Positions 55,865 through 64,000 of a stretch of DNA of 64,000 nt are shown piece after piece. Every line of letters begins with the position of its first letter. The stretch's first letter is position 1. Under the pieces are notes generated by a model. The model did no database searches. It was given only the letters and a program-made list of their open reading frames with translations, and was not told the DNA's origin. The translations under genes and the position numbers were made by a program. This DNA is from Pantoea coffeiphila (GTDB lineage Bacteria; Pseudomonadota; Gammaproteobacteria; Enterobacterales; Enterobacteriaceae), in NCBI RefSeq assembly GCF_016909495.1, contig NZ_JAFBFW010000004.1:124001-188000 (forward strand). The letters are read 5' to 3'.

Positions 55865-58150
55865 ATGAATCAGAGTCTGCTTGTCACTAAGCGCGATGGC
55901 CGTACCGAACGCATCGATCTAGATAAAATCCACCGTGTGCTCGATTGGGCTGCCGAAGGGCTGCAAAATGTCTCCGTCTCCCAGGTTGAACTGCGTTCGC
56001 ATATCCAGTTCTACGAAGGTATTCGCACGTCTGATATCCATGAAACGATTATCAAGTCTGCGGCCGACCTGATTTCCCGCGATGCGCCTGATTACCAGTA
56101 CATGGCCGCCCGCCTGGCGATTTTCCACCTGCGTAAAAAAGCCTACGGCCAGTTTGAGCCGCCGAAGCTGATCGACCAGGTGACGCGTATGGTTGAGATG
56201 GGCAAATACGATCGTCACCTGCTGGAAGACTACAGCCGCGAAGAGTTCGAGCAGATGGACGGCTTTATCGACCACTGGCGTGATATGAACTTCTCCTACG
56301 CCGCGGTTAAGCAGCTGGAAGGCAAATATCTGGTGCAGAACCGTGTGAGCGGTGAAATCTATGAAAGCGCTCAGTTCCTTTATATCCTGGTTGCTGCCTG
56401 TCTGTTCTCCGGCTATCCGCGCGAAACGCGTCTGGACTACGTTAAGCGTTTCTACGATGCGATCTCTACCTTCAAGATCTCGCTGCCGACGCCGATCATG
56501 TCCGGCGTGCGTACCCCAACCCGTCAGTTCAGCTCCTGCGTACTGATTGAGTGCGGCGACAGCCTGGATTCGATTAACGCCACCTCCAGCGCAATCGTGA
56601 AATACGTTTCTCAACGTGCCGGCATCGGCATTAACGCGGGTCGTATCCGCGCGCTGGGCAGCCCGATTCGCGGCGGTGAAGCGTTCCACACCGGCTGTAT
56701 TCCGTTCTACAAGCACTTCCAGACCGCCGTTAAGTCCTGTTCTCAGGGCGGCGTGCGCGGCGGTGCGGCCACCCTGTTCTATCCAATGTGGCACCTGGAA
56801 GTGGAAAGCCTGCTGGTGTTGAAAAACAACCGTGGCGTGGAAGGCAACCGCGTACGTCATATGGACTACGGCGTGCAGCTTAATAAGCTGATGTATCAAC
56901 GCCTGCTGAAGGGTGAAGAGATTACCCTGTTCAGCCCGTCCGACGTACCGGGCCTGTATGACGCTTTCTTTGCCGATCAGGCAGAGTTCGAGCGTCTTTA
57001 CACCAAATATGAGAAAGACGACAGCATCCGCAAACAGCGGGTGAAAGCGGTCGATCTGTTCTCACTGATGATGCAGGAACGCGCGTCTACCGGCCGTATC
57101 TACATTCAGAACGTTGACCACTGCAACACCCACAGCCCGTTCGATCCGGCTATCGCGCCTGTCCGCCAGTCTAACCTGTGCCTGGAAATCGCGCTGCCGA
57201 CCAAACCGCTGCTGGACGTTAACGACGAAAACGGTGAGATTGCGCTGTGTACGCTTTCCGCATTCAACCTGGGTGCGATTGAAAGCCTTGACGACCTGCG
57301 CGAGCTGGCAACTCTGGCGGTACGCGCGCTGGATGCCCTGCTGGATTATCAGGATTATCCGATCCCGGCCGCTAAACGCGGTGCAATGGGTCGCCGTACC
57401 CTCGGTATTGGCGTGATCAACTTCGCTTACTACCTGGCGAAAAACGGCGTACGCTACTCCGACGGCAGCGCAAATAACCTGACGCATAAAACCTTTGAAG
57501 CCATTCAGTACTGGCTGCTCAAGGCTTCTAACGATCTGGCGATCGAACAGGGTGCCTGCCCGTGGTTTAACGAAACCACCTATGCTCAGGGTATTCTGCC
57601 GATTGATACCTACAAGAAAGATCTGGACGCAATCAGCAACGAGCCGCTGCATCTGGACTGGGAAGCGCTGCGCGAGTCGATCAAAACTCACGGCCTGCGT
57701 AACTCCACGCTGTCTGCCCTGATGCCGTCTGAAACCTCTTCGCAGATTTCTAACGCCACTAACGGTATTGAACCACCGCGCGGCCATATCAGTATCAAAG
57801 CGTCTAAAGACGGTATTCTGCGCCAGGTCGTACCGGAGTATGAGCGTCTGAAAGACAACTATGAACTGCTGTGGGAAATGCCGAATAACGACGGTTATCT
57901 GCAGCTGGTGGGTCTGATGCAGAAGTTTATCGATCAGGCGATTTCATCCAACACCAACTATGACCCGACGCGCTTCGCTAACGGTAAGGTGCCGATGAAG
58001 CAGCTGCTGAAAGATCTGCTGACCGCCTATAAGTTCGGCGTAAAAACGCTGTACTACCAGAACACCCGTGATGGTGCGGAAGATGCGCAGGATGACCTGG
58101 CACCTTCAATCCAGGATGACGGCTGCGAAAGCGGCGCCTGCAAAATCTAA
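55865..58150 (+). CDS. nrdA: class Ia ribonucleotide reductase alpha subunit
   Basis: Reduces ribonucleoside diphosphates to deoxy forms with radical transfer from NrdB. ATG 55865 gives 761 residues, the E. coli length. An ATP-cone (activity site) occupies the first 95 residues. Redox cysteines are in FSSCVLIECG (Cys225) and ALCTLSAFN (Cys462); the thiyl-radical Cys439 is in QSNLCLEIA; the C-terminal redox pair is in GCESGACKI. An upstream frame exists but has no homology. Confidence 0.98.
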   Translation: MNQSLLVTKRDGRTERIDLDKIHRVLDWAAEGLQNVSVSQVELRSHIQFYEGIRTSDIHETIIKSAADLISRDAPDYQYMAARLAIFHLRKKAYGQFEPPKLIDQVTRMVEMGKYDRHLLEDYSREEFEQMDGFIDHWRDMNFSYAAVKQLEGKYLVQNRVSGEIYESAQFLYILVAACLFSGYPRETRLDYVKRFYDAISTFKISLPTPIMSGVRTPTRQFSSCVLIECGDSLDSINATSSAIVKYVSQRAGIGINAGRIRALGSPIRGGEAFHTGCIPFYKHFQTAVKSCSQGGVRGGAATLFYPMWHLEVESLLVLKNNRGVEGNRVRHMDYGVQLNKLMYQRLLKGEEITLFSPSDVPGLYDAFFADQAEFERLYTKYEKDDSIRKQRVKAVDLFSLMMQERASTGRIYIQNVDHCNTHSPFDPAIAPVRQSNLCLEIALPTKPLLDVNDENGEIALCTLSAFNLGAIESLDDLRELATLAVRALDALLDYQDYPIPAAKRGAMGRRTLGIGVINFAYYLAKNGVRYSDGSANNLTHKTFEAIQYWLLKASNDLAIEQGACPWFNETTYAQGILPIDTYKKDLDAISNEPLHLDWEALRESIKTHGLRNSTLSALMPSETSSQISNATNGIEPPRGHISIKASKDGILRQVVPEYERLKDNYELLWEMPNNDGYLQLVGLMQKFIDQAISSNTNYDPTRFANGKVPMKQLLKDLLTAYKFGVKTLYYQNTRDGAEDAQDDLAPSIQDDGCESGACKI

Positions 58151-58155
58151 TCTTC

Positions 58156-58178
58156 AGGGGGCCATCCGCTGGCCCCCT
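58156..58178 (+). other. strong hairpin between nrdA and nrdB
   Basis: AGGGGGCCA/TGGCCCCCT nine-base-pair stem with a five-base loop in the 76-base gap, with no T run. It may slow 3' decay of nrdA mRNA or lower read-through to nrdB. Confidence 0.75.
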
Positions 58179-58226
58179 CCCTGATTTCCTGTAGCACGAC
58201 TCAGCTACCACGACGGATTATTATTT

Positions 58227-59357
58227 ATGGCTTACACCACGTTTTCGCAGAACAAAAATGACCAGCTGCTGGAGCCGATGTTTTTTGGCCAGTCGGTCAA
58301 CGTTGCCCGCTACGATCAGCAAAAGTACGATATCTTTGAAAAGCTGATTGAAAAGCAGCTCTCCTTCTTCTGGCGTCCGGAAGAAGTGGACGTTTCGCGC
58401 GATCGCATCGACTATCAGGCGCTGCCGGATCACGAAAAGCATATTTTCATCAGTAACCTGAAGTACCAGACGCTGCTGGACTCGATTCAGGGACGCAGCC
58501 CGAACGTGGCGCTGCTGCCGCTGATCTCGATCCCTGAACTGGAAACCTGGGTAGAAACCTGGGCGTTCTCAGAAACGATCCACTCGCGTTCCTACACCCA
58601 TATCATCCGCAATATCGTTAACGATCCGGCCGTGGTCTTTGACGACATCGTGGCTAACGAGCAGATCCTCTCCCGCGCGAAGGATATCTCCGGCTACTAC
58701 GACGATCTGATCGAGATGACCAGCTACTGGCATCTGCTGGGTGAAGGTACTCACGAGGTGGCCGGTAAAACCGTCACCGTCAATCTGCGCACGCTGAAAA
58801 AGCAGCTGTATATCTGCCTGATGAGCGTTAATGCGCTGGAAGCGATTCGCTTCTACGTTAGCTTTGCCTGTTCGTTTGCCTTCGCCGAGCGCGAGCTGAT
58901 GGAAGGTAACGCCAAAATCATTAAGCTGATTGCCCGTGATGAAGCGCTGCACCTGACCGGCACCCAGCATATGCTGAACCTGCTGCGCAGCGGTGAAGAC
59001 GATCCGGAAATGGCAGAGATTGCCGAAGAGTGTCGCCAGGAGTGCTACGATCTGTTCGTACTGGCAGCCGAGCAGGAAAAAGAGTGGGCGGAATACCTGT
59101 TCAGCGGCGGCTCGATGATCGGTATGAACAAAGATATTCTGTGGCAATACATTGAATATATTACCAATATTCGCATGAACGCCGTGGGTCTGGATCTGCC
59201 GTTTAAAACCCGCTCAAACCCAATCCCGTGGATTAACTCCTGGCTGGTGTCGGACAACGTGCAGGTTGCCCCGCAGGAAGTTGAAGTCAGCTCCTACCTG
59301 GTTGGGCAGATTGATGCGGAAGTGAATACCGACGATCTCAGCGACTTCGAACTGTAA
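58227..59357 (+). CDS. nrdB: class Ia ribonucleotide reductase beta subunit
   Basis: Holds the diferric-tyrosyl radical cofactor. The 376-residue protein equals the E. coli length. The radical Tyr (123 counting Met, Tyr122 in mature numbering) is in [11 protein letters not shown]; iron ligands include Glu in ISETIHSR-type helix and [11 protein letters not shown]; the flexible C-terminus ([10 protein letters not shown]) docks into NrdA. yfaE begins one base after the stop. Confidence 0.98.
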   Translation: MAYTTFSQNKNDQLLEPMFFGQSVNVARYDQQKYDIFEKLIEKQLSFFWRPEEVDVSRDRIDYQALPDHEKHIFISNLKYQTLLDSIQGRSPNVALLPLISIPELETWVETWAFSETIHSRSYTHIIRNIVNDPAVVFDDIVANEQILSRAKDISGYYDDLIEMTSYWHLLGEGTHEVAGKTVTVNLRTLKKQLYICLMSVNALEAIRFYVSFACSFAFAERELMEGNAKIIKLIARDEALHLTGTQHMLNLLRSGEDDPEMAEIAEECRQECYDLFVLAAEQEKEWAEYLFSGGSMIGMNKDILWQYIEYITNIRMNAVGLDLPFKTRSNPIPWINSWLVSDNVQVAPQEVEVSSYLVGQIDAEVNTDDLSDFEL

Positions 59358-59358
59358 A

Positions 59359-59619
59359 ATGCCCCGTTCGATTATTACCCTGCGTGCTTCCGGCACGCAG
59401 CTGGAGTGCAGGGAACATCATACTTCCCTGCTCGCCGCACTTGAGGCGAACAAAGTCTGCATTGAGTATCAGTGCCGGGAAGGTTACTGCGGTTCGTGCC
59501 GCACCCGCCTGCTGAAAGGCGAAGTCAGCTACGCAAGTAAACCGCTGGCGTTTATTCAGCAGGGCGAGATCCTTCCCTGCTGCTGCCAGGCTCAGGGCGA
59601 TATTGAGATCGAACTGTAA
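59359..59619 (+). CDS. yfaE: 2Fe-2S ferredoxin YfaE (NrdB cofactor maintenance)
   Basis: Plant-type ferredoxin that reduces the iron centre of NrdB during cofactor assembly and repair. The 86 residues (84 in E. coli) have the cluster ligands in CREGYCGSCRTRL and the fourth cysteine in LPCCCQ. Last gene of the nrdAB-yfaE operon, one base from nrdB. GGCGG/CCGCC at 59634-59649 could be a weak terminator between this and the convergent yfaY. Confidence 0.94.
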   Translation: MPRSIITLRASGTQLECREHHTSLLAALEANKVCIEYQCREGYCGSCRTRLLKGEVSYASKPLAFIQQGEILPCCCQAQGDIEIEL

Positions 59620-59701
59620 TTCTCCGGTTTCCTGGCGGAAAATACCGCCTTTCGGCTTCGGGCAGCCACAGTATCAGGCCGCCCGTTTTCCTCAACGGCT
59701 T

Positions 59702-60892
59702 TTACAGTGTTTCCACCACATCGATCCAGCCGTGGCCGGTAGTGACAGTCTGGCCATTCAGCCAGCGGCGCAGCATATTCAGCGCCAGCATGGCGACCAT
59801 ATCCTGCCGGGCTTTCAGACCGTGGCGGCTGACGTTAAACTTCACCCGCTGCGCAAAGATACCGTCCGGCGTGTTCAGCGCAAACCCCAGCTTATCGTCT
59901 TCAATGCCGCCGACAATCAGCACCACCTGCGCATCGTTCTCCTGCGCAAGCACGCGACTGCGCTCGGCCAGCTGCTTAAGGGGCTCCGGTCGATTCGGTA
60001 AAACGTTACCCGCGTTGAGTCTGGCACCAGCAGAAGCCAGCTGCCACTGCAGCAGACCGGCGGTGAACTGTTCACTCACAGTTAGCGACAGCTCGCGCTC
60101 GCCCAGGCGCCGCGCCAGCTGTTCCGGCAGCCCTTCCAGACCTTCGAAAATCACGCTGTCACCGGCGATTTCACGCACCTGCTGCCAGAACTGCTCCATC
60201 TCGGCCAGCTTGTCCGCCGGACCGTTCAGCTTCAGCTCAATAATCGGCATCGACGCGCGATAGCCCACCACCACGCCTTCCGGCAGCGGCAGCGGTTCAA
60301 TCGCAGAAGCCAGCTCGCTTTCGCCGCGGCCAAAGGTAGTCATTCGCAGACACAGCGGCGGTTCGGGCAGCTGATAGCGGGATTTGAGACGCGGCAGGAT
60401 CTCGCCTTGGACCATGGTTTTAAACTCTGACGGCACGCCGGGCGTAAAGAAGATCCAGCAGCGATTCAGCTCAATAGCGAAACCGCAGGCGGTGCCCACC
60501 GGGTTATCCAGCATTTCAGCGCCGACCGGGATTTCTGCCTGCTTGCGGTTGCTTGGCGCCATCGGTTTACCACGGCTGGCAAAAAACGCTTCCATTTTGG
60601 CCAGCCACTCCGGGTGGATCTGCAAGCCAACGCCGGCAGCCGTTGCCGCAGCCAGCGAGCTCAGATCGTCGCTGGTCGGGCCAAGGCCGCCGTTAACGAT
60701 CAGCACATCGGCGATTCTACTGCGTTCGGTCAGGACATTGACCAGCTCCGGGAGGCTGTCTCCCACCGTCTGACGACTGGTCATCGGTAAACCGTTTTCA
60801 AACAGCACCCCCGCCAGCCATGCGGCATTGGTATCAACAATTTGACCGTGCAGCACTTCGTCACCAGTGGCGAGCATTTCCACTCTTATCAT
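59702..60892 (-). CDS. yfaY: CinA-like protein YfaY
   Basis: CinA/COG1058 family: an N-terminal MoCF/molybdopterin-like domain (about 1-170; ADP-ribose pyrophosphatase in some members) with GDEVLHGQIVDTNAAW and NGGLGPTSDDLS, and a C-terminal CinA (PncC) domain. The 396-residue protein is close to E. coli YfaY (400). The NMN-deamidase site, normally AESCTGG, is VSEQFTAG here, so the catalytic Ser/Cys pattern is lost, as in YfaY. Real function unknown. Confidence 0.9.
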   Translation of the reverse strand: MIRVEMLATGDEVLHGQIVDTNAAWLAGVLFENGLPMTSRQTVGDSLPELVNVLTERSRIADVLIVNGGLGPTSDDLSSLAAATAAGVGLQIHPEWLAKMEAFFASRGKPMAPSNRKQAEIPVGAEMLDNPVGTACGFAIELNRCWIFFTPGVPSEFKTMVQGEILPRLKSRYQLPEPPLCLRMTTFGRGESELASAIEPLPLPEGVVVGYRASMPIIELKLNGPADKLAEMEQFWQQVREIAGDSVIFEGLEGLPEQLARRLGERELSLTVSEQFTAGLLQWQLASAGARLNAGNVLPNRPEPLKQLAERSRVLAQENDAQVVLIVGGIEDDKLGFALNTPDGIFAQRVKFNVSRHGLKARQDMVAMLALNMLRRWLNGQTVTTGHGWIDVVETL

Positions 60893-60964
60893 TTTTATCT
60901 CCGGGTTTCTCAGGTCTTAACACTGTAAGAAGCCTTCCGGATAAAAACAATGTGATTTTCCCCT

Positions 60965-62326
60965 CTATTTCCGATCGCGAAGCCAGGCCAGCAGGCGGTG
61001 GCGCGACGGTTTAATGCCCTCTCCCGCAAGCTCAGGCAGCGGATACCAGGCGACCGGATGTTGATAGTTAGCCAGCTGAGGTGCCGCCCAGTCGGCAAGC
61101 TTCTCAAAGTCAATTTCCCCCGCCACCAGCGCAACCGGCCGGTGACCATATTCACTATCCACCTGCGGAACCACGACCGCCTGCGTCACTGCCGGATGGC
61201 CCAACAGCACCCTCTCAATCAGCTCAGGCTGCACCGCCTCACCGCCGCTGAAAAACAGGTTATCGCGACGCCCGTCGATGCACAGTTCATCCTGACGCCA
61301 GTGGCCGAGATCGCCGGTGTGCAGCCAGCCGTCCTTGTCGGTCAGCGGCTGGAGCGCGCCCTCCAGCCAGTAGCCCTGCGCCAGCGTTGGTGAGCGTAGC
61401 CAGACCTCGTTTTCTACCAGTTTGACCTCCTGCCCGGGGAGCGGTTTACCGGCGCTGCCGGAACCGTCCGCTCGGCCGGCGCAGACCGTTGAGGCCGTTT
61501 CGGTCAGGCCATAGCCGCACCAGCAGCGGATTCCTGCCGCTTCCGCCTGGGTGGTCAGTTCGGACGGGATCGTCGCACCTCCGAGCAGTACGGCACGCAG
61601 ACTCGTTGGAAGCGCGGACTGATTCAGCAAACGCCATAGCTGCGTTGGCACCAGCGAGGCAAAGCTACTGCGTGCCAGCGCAGCCGACAAATCCTGCGAT
61701 TTATCGATGACCAGCGTGGCCCCGGCAGACAGCCATCGCCAGATAATGCCCATGCCGGAAACGTGAAACAGGGGCAACGACAGCAGCCAGCGATCCCGCG
61801 GGGTGAAATCCATCAGACAGATTACCGCCGCCGCACTGTGCAGGTGGGCGTCAAAAGTGTGTGCTGCCGCTTTCGCCAGCCCGGTCGTCCCCGACGTCAG
61901 GGTTAGCGTGGCTAACGCATTCCGCTGCCAGGGATGGTTGGCGCGCCCGGCGGCCGTTGTCAGGTTTAGCGGAAGAGCCTGCGGAACCGGGGGCGCATCG
62001 ATACTGAGCGCAAACGCCACGCCCAGACCGGGCAGTAACTGGTCCAGCTGCGCGTCGGGCAGCTGCGGATTAAGCATCAGTACCCTCGCACCACAGGCCA
62101 GCAGGCTCAGCCAGGCCAGCACCGCCTGCAACCCATTGCGGCTGCGCAGTGCGACGACCATCTCCGGCATCACACCCTGCCGACGGAAGCCGTTTGCATG
62201 GCCGTTAATACGCTCGGCCAATTGTTGCCAGCTCAGCGTCTCATCACCGGTGTCGATGGCCGTCGCCTGCGGATAGCGCTGCTGCCAGTACAGCCAGGGC
62301 CAGTCATTTATTGCTGCCACAGACAT
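60965..62326 (-). CDS. menE: o-succinylbenzoate-CoA ligase MenE
   Basis: Activates o-succinylbenzoate with ATP and CoA in menaquinone synthesis. The 453-residue protein (451 in E. coli) is an ANL-family adenylate former: P-loop [19 protein letters not shown] motif for AMP, HTGDLG, and a C-terminal lysine near GIKPSRH. Its start overlaps menC by 19 bases, indicating coupling. Last gene of the men operon segment in view. Confidence 0.95.
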   Translation of the reverse strand: MSVAAINDWPWLYWQQRYPQATAIDTGDETLSWQQLAERINGHANGFRRQGVMPEMVVALRSRNGLQAVLAWLSLLACGARVLMLNPQLPDAQLDQLLPGLGVAFALSIDAPPVPQALPLNLTTAAGRANHPWQRNALATLTLTSGTTGLAKAAAHTFDAHLHSAAAVICLMDFTPRDRWLLSLPLFHVSGMGIIWRWLSAGATLVIDKSQDLSAALARSSFASLVPTQLWRLLNQSALPTSLRAVLLGGATIPSELTTQAEAAGIRCWCGYGLTETASTVCAGRADGSGSAGKPLPGQEVKLVENEVWLRSPTLAQGYWLEGALQPLTDKDGWLHTGDLGHWRQDELCIDGRRDNLFFSGGEAVQPELIERVLLGHPAVTQAVVVPQVDSEYGHRPVALVAGEIDFEKLADWAAPQLANYQHPVAWYPLPELAGEGIKPSRHRLLAWLRDRK

Positions 62327-63276
62327 TGCAGTTCCTCCTTCCCTGAAAGCGGTAACGTACTGCCGGGCCAGTGGCGCAGCAGCTGCTTTTGCATCAGCGA
62401 CAGGGTATCCAGCCCGGGCACAATGCCCGGCGTGAGTTGCTGTGCCAGCCGCGCCAGCTGCGTCAGGCCCAGGCTGGACTCCAGCGCGGAGCTGATAACC
62501 GGGGTTAATCCCAGCCGCTGCGCCGCTGCAACCTGCTGCTGTACTTTCTGAATGCTGCCGGTCAGCGTGGGCTTGATCACAACCGCCCTGACGCCCTGCT
62601 GTGCGCTGAGCAGCGTGGCATCATCACGCAGGCTTTCATCCCACGCGATAGCAATCCCGGTCTGCCGCGCAAAGGCCATGCTTTCCGCCACCGTTCGGCA
62701 CGGTTCTTCAATAAAGGCAATGCGCCCGCGCAGCTCGGTGGAAATATAGCGGGCAAACTGCAATGCTTTTTCCAGCGTCCAGCTGCGGTTCGCATCCAGG
62801 CGCAGGGTCAGATCGGGCAGTGCTTCCAGCAGCAGATTCACCTGCATACCGTCCCGCACCGCTTCGTACAGCCCAACCTTCATTTTTGCCAGCGGCGCGG
62901 ACTGACGCTGTAAACGTTCGAACAGCACGTCCGGATCGCCGCTGCACAGCTGCGCACTCTGCCAGCAGCCTTCGGCAGGTAGCTGCCCTGCCAGTTCGGC
63001 CTGCGCACAGCTGATACCGAAAGCAACCGAAGGCAGCGGGCTTTCCGGCGGCTGTTCTCCGGCACACCAGCGCTCCAGCCACTTCACGGCCTGCTGCTGC
63101 GCCTGCTCAGGTGACTCCGCACTGAACTGCGGCAGGGGGGCGATCTCCCCCCATCCTTCACCCCGTTCGCTGACCAGCCTCACCAGCATTCCCTGGCGGG
63201 TTTTCAGCCGCTGATCGCGGAGGATAACCCCCGCGTCCAGCGCCAGCTGATAGCCAAACAGCGTTGCGCCGCGCAT
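62308..63276 (-). CDS. menC: o-succinylbenzoate synthase MenC
   Basis: Enolase-superfamily enzyme that dehydrates SHCHC to o-succinylbenzoate. The 322 residues (320 in E. coli) have the catalytic lysine in AKMKVGL, the Mg2+ ligand positions in LRLDANRSW and IEEPC, and the second Lys in VVIKPTL. The ATG overlaps the menB stop by one base (TAATG). Confidence 0.95.
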   Translation of the reverse strand: MRGATLFGYQLALDAGVILRDQRLKTRQGMLVRLVSERGEGWGEIAPLPQFSAESPEQAQQQAVKWLERWCAGEQPPESPLPSVAFGISCAQAELAGQLPAEGCWQSAQLCSGDPDVLFERLQRQSAPLAKMKVGLYEAVRDGMQVNLLLEALPDLTLRLDANRSWTLEKALQFARYISTELRGRIAFIEEPCRTVAESMAFARQTGIAIAWDESLRDDATLLSAQQGVRAVVIKPTLTGSIQKVQQQVAAAQRLGLTPVISSALESSLGLTQLARLAQQLTPGIVPGLDTLSLMQKQLLRHWPGSTLPLSGKEELQCLWQQ

Positions 63277-64000
63277 TAGGGATTACGCCTGAACGGTGAG
63301 AAATCGGGCGGCCGCTTCTGGTTAAAGGCGTTGCGCCCTTCCTGCCCCTCTTCAGTCATGTAAAACAGCATGGTGGCGTTACCGGCCAGCTCCTGCAAAC
63401 CGGCCTGGCCGTCGCAGTCGGCGTTCAGCGCGGCTTTCAAACAGCGCAGTGCCATCGGGCTGTTCTGCAACATCTCGCGACACCAGCGCACCGTTTCCTG
63501 CTCAAGCTGTGCCAGAGGAACCACGGTGTTGACCAGCCCCATATCGAGCGCCTGCTGCGCGTTGTACATCCGGCAGAGGAACCAAATCTCGCGCGCTTTC
63601 TTTTGGCCCACGATACGCGCCATATAAGCTGCACCCCAGCCGCCGTCGAAGGAGCCCACCTTTGGTCCGGTCTGGCCAAACTGCGCATTGTCCGCCGCGA
63701 TGGTCAGATCGCACATCATATGCAGCACGTGGCCGCCGCCCACCGCATAGCCCGCCACCATCGCCACCACAGGTTTCGGACAGGTGCGGATCTGGCGCTG
63801 GAGATCCAGCACGTTGAGGTGATGTACTCCAGCATCGTCCTGATAGCCGCCGTAGTCGCCGCGCACTTTCTGATCGCCGCCGGAGCAGAATGCCAGATCG
63901 CCTTCCCCGGTCAGGATGATCACCCCAACGGCCGGGTCCCGGCGGGCGTCATCCAGCGCCTGCTGTATTTCCGTCACCGTCAGGGGACGAAACGCGTTCC
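63276..64000 (-). CDS. menB: 1,4-dihydroxy-2-naphthoyl-CoA synthase MenB (partial, N-terminus outside window)
   Basis: Crotonase-fold enzyme that closes the naphthoquinone ring in menaquinone synthesis. About 241 of 285 codons are in view. The oxyanion and active-site regions [27 protein letters not shown] and [12 protein letters not shown], and the C-terminal [11 protein letters not shown], match MenB closely. It reads into the window from the right on the minus strand, upstream of menC and menE. Confidence 0.97.
   Translation of the reverse strand, partial: NAFRPLTVTEIQQALDDARRDPAVGVIILTGEGDLAFCSGGDQKVRGDYGGYQDDAGVHHLNVLDLQRQIRTCPKPVVAMVAGYAVGGGHVLHMMCDLTIAADNAQFGQTGPKVGSFDGGWGAAYMARIVGQKKAREIWFLCRMYNAQQALDMGLVNTVVPLAQLEQETVRWCREMLQNSPMALRCLKAALNADCDGQAGLQELAGNATMLFYMTEEGQEGRNAFNQKRPPDFSPFRRNP

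Noticed and set aside
55919..56899. 326-codon frame antisense to nrdA
   Set aside because: Produced by the biased codon use of nrdA; no start signal or homology.

Overview
The window is a chromosomal segment of a Gram-negative gammaproteobacterium of the order Enterobacterales. Gene content and order follow the Escherichia coli fru-yei-yej-proL and ompC-rcs-gyrA-nrd-men segments almost gene for gene: fruBKA, yeiW, efpL, yeiR, lpxT, mepS, pdeN, yejABEF, yejG, bcr, rsuA, radD, rplY, yejK, yejL, yejM, tRNA-Pro, then yojI, alkB, apbE, ompC, micF, rcsDB, rcsC, gyrA, ubiG, nrdAB, yfaE, yfaY and menECB. Blocks found in E. coli are missing here (ada between alkB and apbE, the ato region between rcsC and gyrA, inaA-glp between yfaE and yfaY, the arn region before menE) and different genes sit in their place. 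That pattern suggests a relative such as Erwinia or Pantoea; the genus is inference from synteny only.

Positions 1-24150 are nearly pure core genome: the fructose PTS operon with two Cra operators, translation factors (EfpL, RsuA, L25), envelope genes (LpxT, MepS, YejM), the YejABEF peptide/microcin C importer, and the repair helicase RadD. The first accessory stretch runs from about 24150 to 36200. It holds an AT-rich patch with a small membrane protein that has its own terminator, the malI/malXY locus, an uncharacterised 68-residue protein, an orphan EntD-type phosphopantetheinyl transferase, a convergent 56-residue protein, and a six-gene operon (luciferase-like monooxygenase, M20 deacylase, periplasmic binding protein, GNAT acetyltransferase, permease, ATPase). 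That operon has the logic of the Bacillus ytm/yxe thioether-cysteine salvage operons: import, N-acetylate, oxidise, deacetylate.

Positions 36360-51900 carry the YojI exporter behind a strong Fur-box-like sequence, AlkB, ApbE, the OmpC porin with its OmpR region, the regulatory RNA MicF recognised by sequence, an MFS transporter, the Rcs phosphorelay (RcsD, RcsB, RcsC), and a divergent pair formed by a seven-helix membrane-anchored AraC-type regulator and a secreted alpha/beta hydrolase. Positions 51900-64000 return to core genome: GyrA (Thr83), UbiG, the class Ia ribonucleotide reductase operon with its YfaE ferredoxin and a DnaA/NrdR-type control region, a CinA-like protein, and the menaquinone genes menE, menC and a partial menB.

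The observations most worth follow-up are the thioether-cysteine-type operon, a near-perfect Zur operator in front of the zinc GTPase gene yeiR, the Fur box in front of yojI, a histidine at the H-box position of the normally degenerate RcsD kinase-like domain, the membrane AraC/secreted hydrolase pair with a palindrome between them, two unannotated-size small genes, and two tandem-repeat patches (three 41-42 bp units near 3900 and six heptamers near 16380).
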